In this document: one piece after another, positions 47,601 to 59,600 of the stretch | Numbering within the stretch: the stretch's first letter is position 1 | How the letters are laid out: every line of letters begins with the position of its first letter | NCBI GenBank assembly: GCA_019055375.1 | Contig: JAHQIW010002128.1 | Location: forward strand, 1-64,000 | Length of the DNA: 64,000 nt | Direction: 5' to 3' | From: Parelaphostrongylus tenuis | Taxonomy: Eukaryota; Nematoda; Chromadorea; Rhabditida; Metastrongylidae | Position numbers and translations under genes: made by a program | Notes under the pieces: model-generated | What the model was told of the DNA's origin: nothing | Databases searched by the model: none | The model's input: only the letters and a program-made list of their open reading frames with translations

Positions 47601-50600
47601 GTAGAGGTAATGGGAAGGAATAGGTACACCTCCATCTCTTCCTCCCATGCCACAATTATAAACGAAAAATCGCAACGAAATTGCGCATTGATCTGAGAGA
47701 TGGGAATCTAAAGTGCACGTTAATCAAAGAAAAAAAATACTGAGAAATTTCGAAGAAATGAGATCGCACGCAATAAGCGACACTATTATCGAGGAACTAT
47801 TCATTGTTTTCCAACCAGTGTGACATATTTGTGTATTATGCAATGAAGTATGTAAAAAATGAAGGAAATAAAAGATAAATCTGATTGAATTGTGAGTAAA
47901 AATAATAATACTATAGAAATGTTTGATAAAGGTCCTAAATTTAGTACAAGAACTTGAGTTTTTCCTTCGAAAATGTGGAACATATCTGAAGCAGTTAAGT
48001 CATTTTTAGTGAAAATAACCTTACTGAAGTCTGTTCTATCATATTTAGCCACTTATTGCTACAGAAATCCCTTTTTTTGAAGAGAAAAGTGTAAATGTAT
48101 GTGTATGAAACTACCACATTAGCGTTGAAGCAGGCGCCGTAAGCCTCTCTTCGTGGGACGTTCGAGCTGTTCGAGCTGTTCGCCAGGCGAAAATGGCGCC
48201 GCCCGCAAAGGGACATAATAATAACGGCTTTATTCCGTTTGGTAGCAGAGATTATGACACCTATCCCCTACGCTCGACAAGAAATTTCCATATAGAAGGC
48301 TAGTAAATATTCGGAAGCTCAAATCTCGAACTATCCGTATACGCAGCCAATTTTTTGAAAAACACCCTATAACGCTGAAATATTCAAAATAAGATTATGT
48401 ATCACACGCGCATACTTCTCGCCTAATAGAGCTCTTGTCAAGACTATCAATAATCGTTCGATAGCGTGAAACTTACCGATTCTAACGCTGTGCTTATATC
48501 CTGGAAAGACCGTTTCTCTGCAACGTAGCAGGGAAAATAAGATTGGTTTACACGCGCGAGCAAGTGTTCATTGGTCAATTCACGGGCCACTGAGTAATGC
48601 ATCAAGGTGGTTTGACGTGATGATTGATCGATTTCCGACATATGAACGTGTGAAGAAAACCTCGTAGTATCTGAATGTCCTCGAGTGACTATTGGAAGCA
48701 AATTAGACGTTCTGGGCTCCTGAATTCCATCAAAGTGATCATAATGATGATTTTTATCCTTATTCATGGCAACATAAAAGTATTTAACGTCCTTTTGTAG
48801 CGGAGTAAAACGTTCTGTTTGGAGTTCTTCTTTTAAAGCTGAAAAACTTCTTTTCTAAAGAACAAAGATCGCACCAGCATAAGATCGGCCGAAAATCGAT
48901 CGATAGTTGCGCAACGCTCATCGCCGCCTCACCCAGAGCCGGTAAATTGGCCAAAGACCACTTTGCTCGCGTATGTGAACTCAAAATATTATCCCTACTG
49001 CACAGCAGAAAAATGGTCTTTCCAGAAAATAAGCACAGCGTTGGGATCAGCAAAAAATACGCTATTGAATGATAACTAATATTCTAAAAGAGGCGCTGTC
49101 CGGAGAGAAATACGGACGTGTGGAACATAATCTTGTTTTGAATTTTTACCGCCACAAAAGGTTTTTTCTAAACGTCGGCCACGTATACGGATAGTTCGAG
49201 ATTCAAGCTTTCGAATGACTACTAACACTCTTCATAAGACCTTCTTGTCAAGCGTAGGGGATAAGCTTAATATCTGTGCAACCAAATGAGAACTATAATG
49301 TAGAAACATTAGAGGAATATGTGCTGTTAAATTTGTGAACCTAAGAACGATAATGGTCTTTCTTGTCAGTAGAACAGATAATGATATAAATTACTTACTG
49401 TTGAAACTCGATTGAAAAGAATCTCCAGTTTATCACTGTTTGATTTAAAATGTTCTATAAGATCAGCCGGTAAACTACGGAGATCCGGAACTTCACCTCG
49501 GGAAAGAGCGGTGATAATCTAGAAGATATGAGATTTTGAAGGAAATAAATCCTCGAAGCACATGCATATTTTCTCGAAATTATTCTAAGCATTGAAACCT
49601 AAACGCGTTCTCACTACAGAATCTACTCGGGATTTCTTTACTTTTACCACAAAATCCATTATTACAGTAGCCTTATTACGAAATTTTATCACGGAATCAA
49701 ATCGTTTATATGAAAAACTTGAAGCAGCTAAGCTGATTTCAAAAGAGCTCAAAATCACCATAACTTTCGCTACTCGGTATCAAATAATGAATAGCACGTC
49801 AACTGATCTACAAGAAAACCAACCTCGGCTGGAATCTTGCTCAGGTTATATCCTGATGGAAGTAGTTTCCACATATCCAGTAGATCTTTTGTAAATTGGA
49901 AGTTTGGTGCAATTATTGTCGAAGGGGAAGGTGTCGTGTTATCACTGCTTCGAGGTTCAGCACTACTCACAGTAGCAGTAGGTAGGAACACAGTGTAATA
50001 ATCCTACAAAGTGAAGCCTTTAAATGCAGTAGTTGATTATTTGACCAAGGAATGTTATGGAGGGAAATGGAGGTCTACCTCTGTCCGCTTTACACACAGC
50101 TAGTTTGAGTGTAAGTAGCATGGTTAAAGTTGTATTCAAAGTTATTTGATAAAATTATACCTTTATATCCTGCGTCTGAGCTTCGTTCAATCCGCGTAAC
50201 TTTCGACCTTGCATTACGTGCGTGATCAGCTCCATGGGGATTTTATCAACTGGTGGCAGAAACTAAAAGCATCCCCAAGCAAGTGTGTGTTATAGTGCAG
50301 CTGTGAGATGGTTAGTAAGCAAGTTATGGTTACTGAAAATTCGGTCAACTAAAGGTTACTCAACTTAATTCGACAACTTTCGTCTAATCAACACTTGAAC
50401 CTGAGCGATATACTTCACAATGAGCCGAGCCCTCAATAACATTTCAGGAAGAGATCAATATAAACTGACCTTATTTCCGTCTTTTAACGGAGTTCCGTTG
50501 CGAGCCGCAACTGCTGCTTCGTGCACTTTCAGCATATACTGTTGAACAATCGCATCTAAGGTTTCTTTAGGAATTCCAGGAACTTGCCCTCCTCTAAGCA

Positions 50601-53600
50601 CGTGCGCCACCAGATTCGGATCCATCTAAAGTCCGAGATCAAGAATATGAATCTAACATATACACTTTTCATACATACAACCCTTTTCATTGCTTTCCAT
50701 CAATCATCTAAAAGGTAAGGATTTGCCTACAGCATTGCCATCCACTTGATAAGTATTTCTTAGTTGTGGATATCGTTAAACTCGGGAGGAGTTTATTCTT
50801 CGTAAAATTCTAGGAAGCTCTATTGAGCATATTCGTACCATAATTGACAGCTGATCCAGTGACAGTTTTGAGGAAAAAAAGATAGATCAGGGAAGAAGAT
50901 GAGTCAAAAAAAGATTACAGAGATCGCGTAATACCTCATGGCGCTGGTGATTAGTGATGCATCTAGTTATTGATAACTGCAACCTACACACAGAGATTAT
51001 TCATCCTTCAAGAAAGGTGGCATAAGCTGAGAAGGGATAAGGTCATAGACATTAATTTCAATCTCACCCACTTTCGATTAAGGACATTTTTTATAGGAAG
51101 GATAGAGATGTCGCCACTACGGTTCCGCTCTCCACACTTTGACTATCTCGCTCTTAAAGATCCGTAAAACACTCTTTTTAGAAAGAAAACAGTCGGAGAA
51201 CCTATCACATTTTTTAAAGCACTGCTAACACTTTTCACCTATTAACAATGCAGTCAAGGCTTATTGAATAATGAAACTCTTCGAGAAGCCCAAAAATATA
51301 GTTTATATATGGTTCATTTGCATTTCTTCGTATTATTTTCACCGGCCAAAGGTCTATAACCCATTCAGATGAAACACATCTGTCTTGAAATTCCAGAACA
51401 ATGAGAACAATCAGTCAAAAAAGCACTATAAACCACTCTTCACCATATTGGAACGGCAGTGTTTTCTGCGCAAAGCATTAAGTGCGCAGCCCTATGAAAT
51501 TGGGTGTTCTTGACATTTTGCTTCTCCGTAATACGTACGAAGAAAAAATGGTGAGACAATGAACTGAAACTAACTCACTTTGTTAACATCCACATCACCC
51601 AGACCAGGGACATTCACAACGAAATTTGGTATCGACTGAATAAGCTGTTCAATGTCGCTTGCAACAGGTTGGCCTCCAGTGGCAAAGCGAACGAGAGGAG
51701 CGGTGAACTGAAAATTCCTTCCTGAGATATAATTCATTAGTCAAAACTATTGATAATACAGGTTCCAGTAGAAATTCAACATATCTACGACCATTATTGT
51801 CAAGCACGATTCCCAAATAAAAACAATCCCGTTATTGACTTTACATTTTGTGCAACTTTTCTGCAGATGTGGAGTCGCACGATATCTAATCTAATGTCTC
51901 TCACAGACTCGCCCAATTCGGCTGCGATCAAGATATCAAACATAATGACAACGCTGATTTATGTTCCGATCATAGAGGTCTTGAAGGTTCATGTGTCTCA
52001 AAGCAGGGCCGAACCAACCAGAGATCGCTATGAATAACTCCACTGCCATTGCGTTATTCGCAGTGTTACCATTTATCATGGCGCTTCACAAACCACATTG
52101 GTTCTCACTAATCAAGATTTTCAAGATATTTCAAAACTTATAATATAAACGTATAGTTAAATATATGACGTATTTTTTAAATTTGCCTATCTAATGCGTT
52201 CAACACGACCTCTCAACAACGTCGATGAAAAAAATGAGAAAAAAGTACAAAGACAACGAAAAAGTAAGTTTGATCAAAGAGAATCATATGCCTTATATGA
52301 TGGGTGCCTGCTTTGCAAAAAACTATCGAAATTTTTGATCACTAGAGGACATGCGAAGTTGGCGCTTTTGTATAAGAGAATTTACTGTATGCAGTGATAG
52401 AGGATTGTAATATTATTCCAAAGCGTTAGCACTTATTCAAGAAACCAGAGTGAGTCATTATTCCTTCGTTTTCAGAATTTTTGCGATATTGTCCTTCTTC
52501 TGAAAAATGGACCTTTTCTGCCTCACCTCTCTCTTTCTCACTCACTCACTGACTCATCCTTATATCGGCGTCATTCACTTGCCTTCTTTCCTCGCCTGAG
52601 TTGGAATTTTCAACGATGAATTGATGCGGAAACTATATACATTCTGCCGAAGAGTTTGAAGTGGTTTGAAGAAAGTGGATGAATACGTTGGTGACAAAAT
52701 CGTAAATGGTTCAGTGGTATAGTAAAAGGATGTGTCATACCCATTGGACTCTTATGTGGAAATATTGCTTCAGTGCACAGATCCATGGACTTTTAGTTAT
52801 TTTCAATCAGCTCCCCATGTCAGCCACGAATCAAACGAACAGATATGGCTGTAGAAGTGAAGATTATCGAACATTACACTTAGGGGACCATTGAGGCTGT
52901 AGTGCTCCGTTGGCATGCCACTCCATTGTAACAAATATAGCGACGAATAATAAACTCCGTTGAACTCTTCTGTCAGACCATCTCGTTGGCAGCATAGTGT
53001 ATGACCAGTAAAACATATCATGCAAGAATAGACTACAAATCGAGCAAATCAGCAATATAAAAGTTCATAAAGTACCACTGTAAAAGTCAATAAACCCTCT
53101 TTGCTTTTTAGAAAAAAAGCGGCTTTCGCAGTACTAACATATTGGTTCCACGCCTATGACCAAACCTTTCAAATGTTCTTTTTTGTCTCAAGGTTTTTTT
53201 TACTTTAATTTTTACTCCTGCTCTTTCTCTTAACTATATTGAGTTTTTGAGCAAGGTCTCACGATAGCCGATCAAATTTATTGTTACATATACTCCGTAA
53301 CTGCCGCAAGCCATGCAGTCGACAATCACTCTGAAAGAACGCAACACGAAGTGATCGTTTCACTTGACAGTGATACATCTTCGACAGCGATTACTATAAG
53401 TAGGAGGGGTCAGCCGTAGTGCACGTGATGCTCATGAGGCATGCGAGAACGTCGAGACTTACGTCCGCCGAGATGCTACACCAGACCTCATAAAAGGCTT
53501 AAAATATTCCATGAAACTATATTTTTTTTTCTGTTTTGCGCTAGTCAGCGCTGTCACAAGGTTTATGTCGCGAGCAACGAACTGACGGTATAAGTTAGCT

Positions 53601-56600
53601 TTTGTCTAAAAAAAGGAGATGTACTACCAATGAACTAGTTGTGACAACTGCTGAGATAGTTTGAATTGTTTACTGTATTAGGAATTTTTTCAGAAATTGA
53701 ATCCAAACAACGAAAAACAAAAAATTATTCGAAAATGGCACTAACACATCTAGTAGTACACTAGTACAGATAATGTATGCCCTTTCAGCGCAAAAATTTT
53801 CCTTCTATGAATTCGTTGAGCTTTGAACTCCTCAGCATGTAGTCAAGCTACTAAAGCACCGGCACAGAGTTAATCCAGAAACATATACCTGTTCAATGGC
53901 CGCATTGAGCTTCGGATTCACTGGTTGCCCAGTATTGATAGATGGATTGGCAACATCTAACCCTGGCATGTTTCGCATCAGTGGAATGGCCTATAAAATT
54001 GATACCTCAGAAGAATAATGTAGATTCGTATGGTTGTATTGACAGTAAATCTTCACAGGGAACAAGAAATCTACGAGAATCAGAAGAAAAGTTCCTTAGC
54101 TCTTTTGAGGATTCTGGGTGAGGAGTAAAGAGAATATTGTCTATAATTGTCAACAGACTGTTATACATGACCATAACGACATTCTTTCACTATCACACTG
54201 AATACGATTTACCTGGGAGAGCGTAGATAGGACAGGAATTCCTATAGCGGCCTGTTCTAATGCGCTACGACTAGCCGTCGGTGCAGAACGAAACCCAGGA
54301 ATAAGAGAAGAGATGAAGGACCTTCAAAACTGAGAATATCATAGAGAAACCCAAGTTTTCAATATATTGACGAAATGTCATGAAAGGCAGACAAAAGAGA
54401 ACCCAAAATATTCTGCTTCCCCATATAAACATGGTGAGAAAGTATTGAATGTTAAACTATAAAGTCCACAAAGAATTCATCACTCAAGCATGAATATCCA
54501 ACAGTATGATCATCTGTTAGATGTGTGTAAACGTCAATTGAGATTAGAGTAGAATGGAATTTACGCTGAGGAGTGTATAATTCGCATACGTGCGTCATCT
54601 AAAGGTTCACTTACCACCCTAAGTCTGAGTACTTTTCTTTGCTACTCTCTTCACCAACCAGGCCACTTCAATGAGGACGAATCCCCAACAACATGAATAA
54701 ATAGAAATGAATGAAGCTTTCATAGGATTATCACCTTTTATCAGGTTCACTGAAGCCCAGAGTTTTCATGCCTTCAGTTAAAGTATCGTTCGCTTTCTTC
54801 ATCATCAGATCTTTGAGTCTGAATTGTAGATGTAATTAATTAGCTTCATTAGTTCAACATGAACGCGGTTCCAGTAATGTCATAAACTTGAGGGTACTAT
54901 AGCAGTAAGAATATAACAAAGTGGAATGCATTAACAGACTGGCTGCTAAAACTGATTTTCAAAATCTGAAGATGATGGATGGTTATTTCTCGACCATCCA
55001 ATATTGGAAGTAATCAACTTCAGACTCTTTTTGGCAAAATAGGTCGCTTTAGTCTAAACATGGAAGCTATTTGTCGTGTAGCACCTGTTAAATTATTAGG
55101 CTGTCGGCGCTACAGTTGTCGCTTGTATTTGAAAAGTTGTAATGGGTAGGTTCTACTATCTACTTTTAACAAATAAAGACAGTGTGATCTCAACAGTAGT
55201 CACGCGAGGTTATAATTCTGATTTTGTGGAACCTGTTATGTATTTTTCTCCATTTTCTTTCTCAAACGCTCACATTCCAGGCCCCAAAATAAAAGAAGAA
55301 GGAGAATTCGATCTGGCATCAAGCGATACCTCCCTTGAGGTGCCGATTCTGATTTCTGATAAATGTGAATCGATACGATTCTCGCTGAAGTCTTGGGATA
55401 GCCAAGTCAATGCGCTTCCACGTGGGATCGTAGGGAATGCGTTCCCAGGTAAGTCTGGCAACAATCTCAAGATTGCGTAGCAAAGAGGTGCTTGGTGAGC
55501 TCAATCAATGATCAAAGAGCATTCAAAGGGCTCGACAAATGAAAAAAGAGAAATCATGATCGTTATTAAATAATCACTTCCATCGAGAATCGGTTAAGCA
55601 AACATGTATGAATCAAAAGTGGCCTTTCTATTGTTTTTTCTTTGTAATCCGAGTAGCGAAAAAATTGCAGACGATGTTGAATGCACCTTACAAATTCTCA
55701 TATTCTACGAAAAACTGACGATGTGATATCGTTTCAGCGCATACTGTATGTAATTCGAAACCGGCAGGATCTCAGCGTTAGATACACGTAAACATCCATT
55801 GAGAAAAAAATTAGATTGAAGAAAAACCGAAACACTCATTGTTATCAACCGCGTAATTCATATCAAGTCACCCACTATAGGCAGGCTATGCAGACCACAT
55901 GCTCACCCATCACAAGCTCTCCTTTTGAAAATGAAAACAAGCCTGGCCTGTCCTTATATTTCACATCGTAACATCCCATTATAAAATAATTAGAAGTAAA
56001 TTGAACACTTCGAATTTTACGTGCACAAATAATTAGCTTCATCACCCTCTTAACTCTGAACGATTCAAAAAGCTCACCTGACACCAGCGTATTTTTCCGG
56101 TCCAACACAGCTAATTTCCGGTTGGAAAGGCAGAAAAGTTCGCACTCGGTTCGTAACAAGATATCGAATGAACCAATCAAACGCATCGTCACAAATGAGA
56201 CGATTTCCTAAATAACATATCGATGGCTGACATCTTCAACATGATACCAAAAGCGTGTCTGTACCGCAAAAAGCTCGGAAATCATGGATTCACAGGATTT
56301 GAACAATCTTATAGCAATATATTCAACACAACTCACTCCATGTTGCTCATAGCACGTTCTATTGAATATTAAAACCAAGTAGTGCCGCAAAAAACCTTGT
56401 GCTATGTGAACAATATGACCAAAAAAAGTCGATCATCACCATCGAAACGAGTCAACTCTTTAATCTACCGCTAAGTTTTTGATAATCAATGTATTTTAAG
56501 ATTGAACAAGTACATTGCAAAAACTCTGCTCTATCGCCCTTAGATCTTACATTTTTTTTTCTGATTTCCTCACACAATTTCTGATAGAGACTCAGATAAA

Positions 56601-59600
56601 TATGAAATAACTCAGCATATTAGAAAACTCAAGCTTGTCAAATAAATGGGGCAATAGTGAACAGTCTACGCTGCATTCAAAGTAAAAAAAGTGAGATGAG
56701 GACTACAAGATCATCACAACCTTTAACATGTTACAATTGTGACCTTCAGTCTTCTTTGCAGTGTAGACTCTGATGGTTTTGATTTCACATGAAAAAGTTC
56801 ATTTGAAATGAGACGCATTCGTTGAAGTTGAAAAACCTTTCGTTCATAAGTGGCGGACATTTTTAGCATTTTATTATACTTTTGCAGGATTATTTCGAAG
56901 CTGGAAGAGATATTCCATAGAAAAAAAAGAAGGGAACTATCTATTTCATCGAGAAGAATGTTGGAGATTATAGCAAAAGAAGAAGGGAAGTATTTATCTT
57001 ACCATCAAGAAGTATGTTGGCAATCTTAGTATCGAATGTGCCTTCTTCAAAAGAACTGAGTTGATTGTTGGACAAATCCAACCAGAAGAGTTTTGTCTGA
57101 TGCGCGAATGTTCTCTGAAACTTCTCTCATAACATCATGAACTTGTAGCAAAGATATATGCGAACCTTGGCTAGTGTCTTGAGGTTATTGTGAGCCAAAT
57201 CAAGAGTGGTGAGTTGTCTGAGCGAAGAAAATGCATTTTCGTCCATCGACGTCAGAGAATTGTTCCTAAGATTAAGCTGCTGAAGATTTCGCATTCCATC
57301 CAGCATTCCCCGTTCTGCAATATAAACAATTCGTATGCCAAATCAAGAGTGGTGGAGGGTTCGAAAAATGAAAATCTCTCCGTCTAAAGATTTATGATCC
57401 CAGGTTAAGAAATACTTAGCATTTACCATTACTTTCACTCTCTCATACATCACTTCTTGTCAGCATTCAGCCATGTCTCATAAAATGGGGTATCGAAAGT
57501 TGAACAGTGAAATTTCAAATTTCAAAAGTCGTGAATAAATTCGATGGCTGCTAATGACGGATAAAAACAAAAAAAAATCTGCCTATCTGGTTTCCTACAA
57601 ATCTCTGCTTTTGGTGGTCCCAATCCCGCTTCTCTGGAGTACCTAACGAGCAGATTAACTCGTTGAAAATGGCTTGACCTGCGTTTAGCTCACACCGCAT
57701 GCTGCGTGTGTGACGGCGCGGCACGGCACGGCGGGGACTCTTTATTATCACGCATTTCAATGAAAATATTGTGAATTACTTGATAATTTGAGGTATTGAG
57801 GGTATACTATCGTGATTAAATGATAAAATATTACAGAAGAGTCTTCCATGAAGAGGGTTCTAGAGTCAAGAGAACGCCCATTTACCAAAAAATCATGTAT
57901 GTTTCTACGAGAAAACCACAATGTCGTGAAAGGGAATATTTCCAACTGTTATATGACATTCGTTAATTCCTTGTACGTTTTCGTAGCCGTTCGATAACTT
58001 GAGAAATTCCAATTTCCATACTAAGTTTGCTTTGTGAAAAGACTTTCATAGCATATCCTACTAACTAGAAGCAAGATAACGTTTGCAACTGCAGTTTATT
58101 TTCCAACTTCGCAGAAAATTTTTTTGCTTTTAAAACAAAATTTAGATTCTTAGGAAGTAAGAAGTTTCTATAAATTCAGTTATAATAGAGATAACGCCTA
58201 GTTGCCCGGAATGTTCCTACCTTTTAAAACGATTTCTGCAAACAGCAGCCACATTCTGTGATTTATGCTCGTATTTTCTTGCCTTTTTTACTCAGAAGAT
58301 TATTTTCACCAGACTATTAGTTATCAATCAATAGCTGGAGAGAGGTAGATTTTGAATTTGGATTGCTTTAAACAAAAACCTTCTTATTGCGCTGTGACAG
58401 GTGAAAAGAGGACTGCGTTTTATTTATAAACTAAATAGCCCATTGTTTGTACTTCATTGGCATCTTTGGTATTCATACAATCAAATCTTGATTTTTGAAC
58501 AAATTTATTGTTATGAGGAGATAAATTATCTACTGCAGAAACATCGCGTACTCCAGAAATCCCCACCCTTCAATTCGAAAGGTACATCCTCGAGAAAATC
58601 GTACTTCTAGCCTTTGTTGTGCATTTCTATGGCCTATTTATGAGAAATTAATTCGAAAACACATTTGACCGACAGAGTTCGCATTGTTCAAATTTGGAAG
58701 AACTTCTTGTAACTCCTGCTTTTCAGTAGACTACTGGCAATCATTCGATAGCTAGAAAAATAGAAATTTTTCTTCTAGGCTTGATTTATCAGAACGTATT
58801 TTCAGTGCATAATGCCAAAGAGGAAAAAAATACGCCTCCCCTTCAGGATAATGAGCTCATTGTTTGAACTTCACCAAGGCTTCTGTTGACAGTTATATAC
58901 TAAAATTTAGATGGTCGGAACACCTCATTGTCACAATAGAGCGGCAATTTATCAAGAAAAAGAATTACTTTCAATGCCCCTCGCCTTACTTGGTCACTTC
59001 TCTTTCTAAAGCTACAAAAATGAAGCTCTTACTTTTCAATCCTGTCGTACATCTTGTCAGAGTGAAGCCGTCTTTTCCCATTCATCATCTCTCTTACCTC
59101 CACAGATAATTGCTTGTTTCACAATCAGTTCCAACAGGGTGTGCAGTATGTAGAAGTTGACTGGTTTCCTGCACTTGAGCATTACGTAGCTTTGACGAAC
59201 CTTTTGATCACTCGCCGATTACCTCTTCATCAGCGACCCCTCGATGTGATTGGATACAACACAGTGAGGTATTGGCTGTAGTTTCAGAGGCTTCTAATTC
59301 CTTGAAGAGTGGAAAGTTGAAAATAACTAGCAATCTGCTCAACCGATCACTTCCGAAGGCGGACGTCCAAAGATAGTGAATAACGACTAATTGAGCAGTG
59401 AGCAGAGTGAAATGGGTCTTCGAAAACAATGCACAATTTATCTTACATTTTCCTGAAATTTAAGACCTTCTATGGGAAATATTCATTTAGAAGCACGCTT
59501 TTCGCTCAGATATGTTCCAAAACGCAAAAGTACTTGGCTCCTCCTCGCATCCGTGAACTATGAATAATTCGTAAAAATTAACAATGCTTACGTATAAGAA

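Larger units (their letters stand above)
45374..49398. other. 4.0 kb intron of the LRR gene with two hairpin elements
   Basis: Contains the fold-back elements at 45541-45930 and 48238-49275 and, between about 46.75 and 47.57 kb, a degenerate run of related segments. No exon was found. Confidence 0.6.

Noticed and set aside
48447..49053. Minus-strand frames of 89-106 codons
   Set aside because: Both lie in the arms and loop of the 1 kb fold-back element and mirror each other.
51750..52037. Plus-strand 95-codon frame in an intron
   Set aside because: An acceptor-like site precedes it, but there is no donor partner or known domain. Chance open frames of this size are frequent in the window.
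55142..55504. Overlapping frames on both strands near 55.3 kb
   Set aside because: The segment shares CTCAAGATTGC and a CCCAGG-AACGC stretch with SINE family 2 and is probably a diverged repeat. The LRR gene joins across it without needing an exon here.
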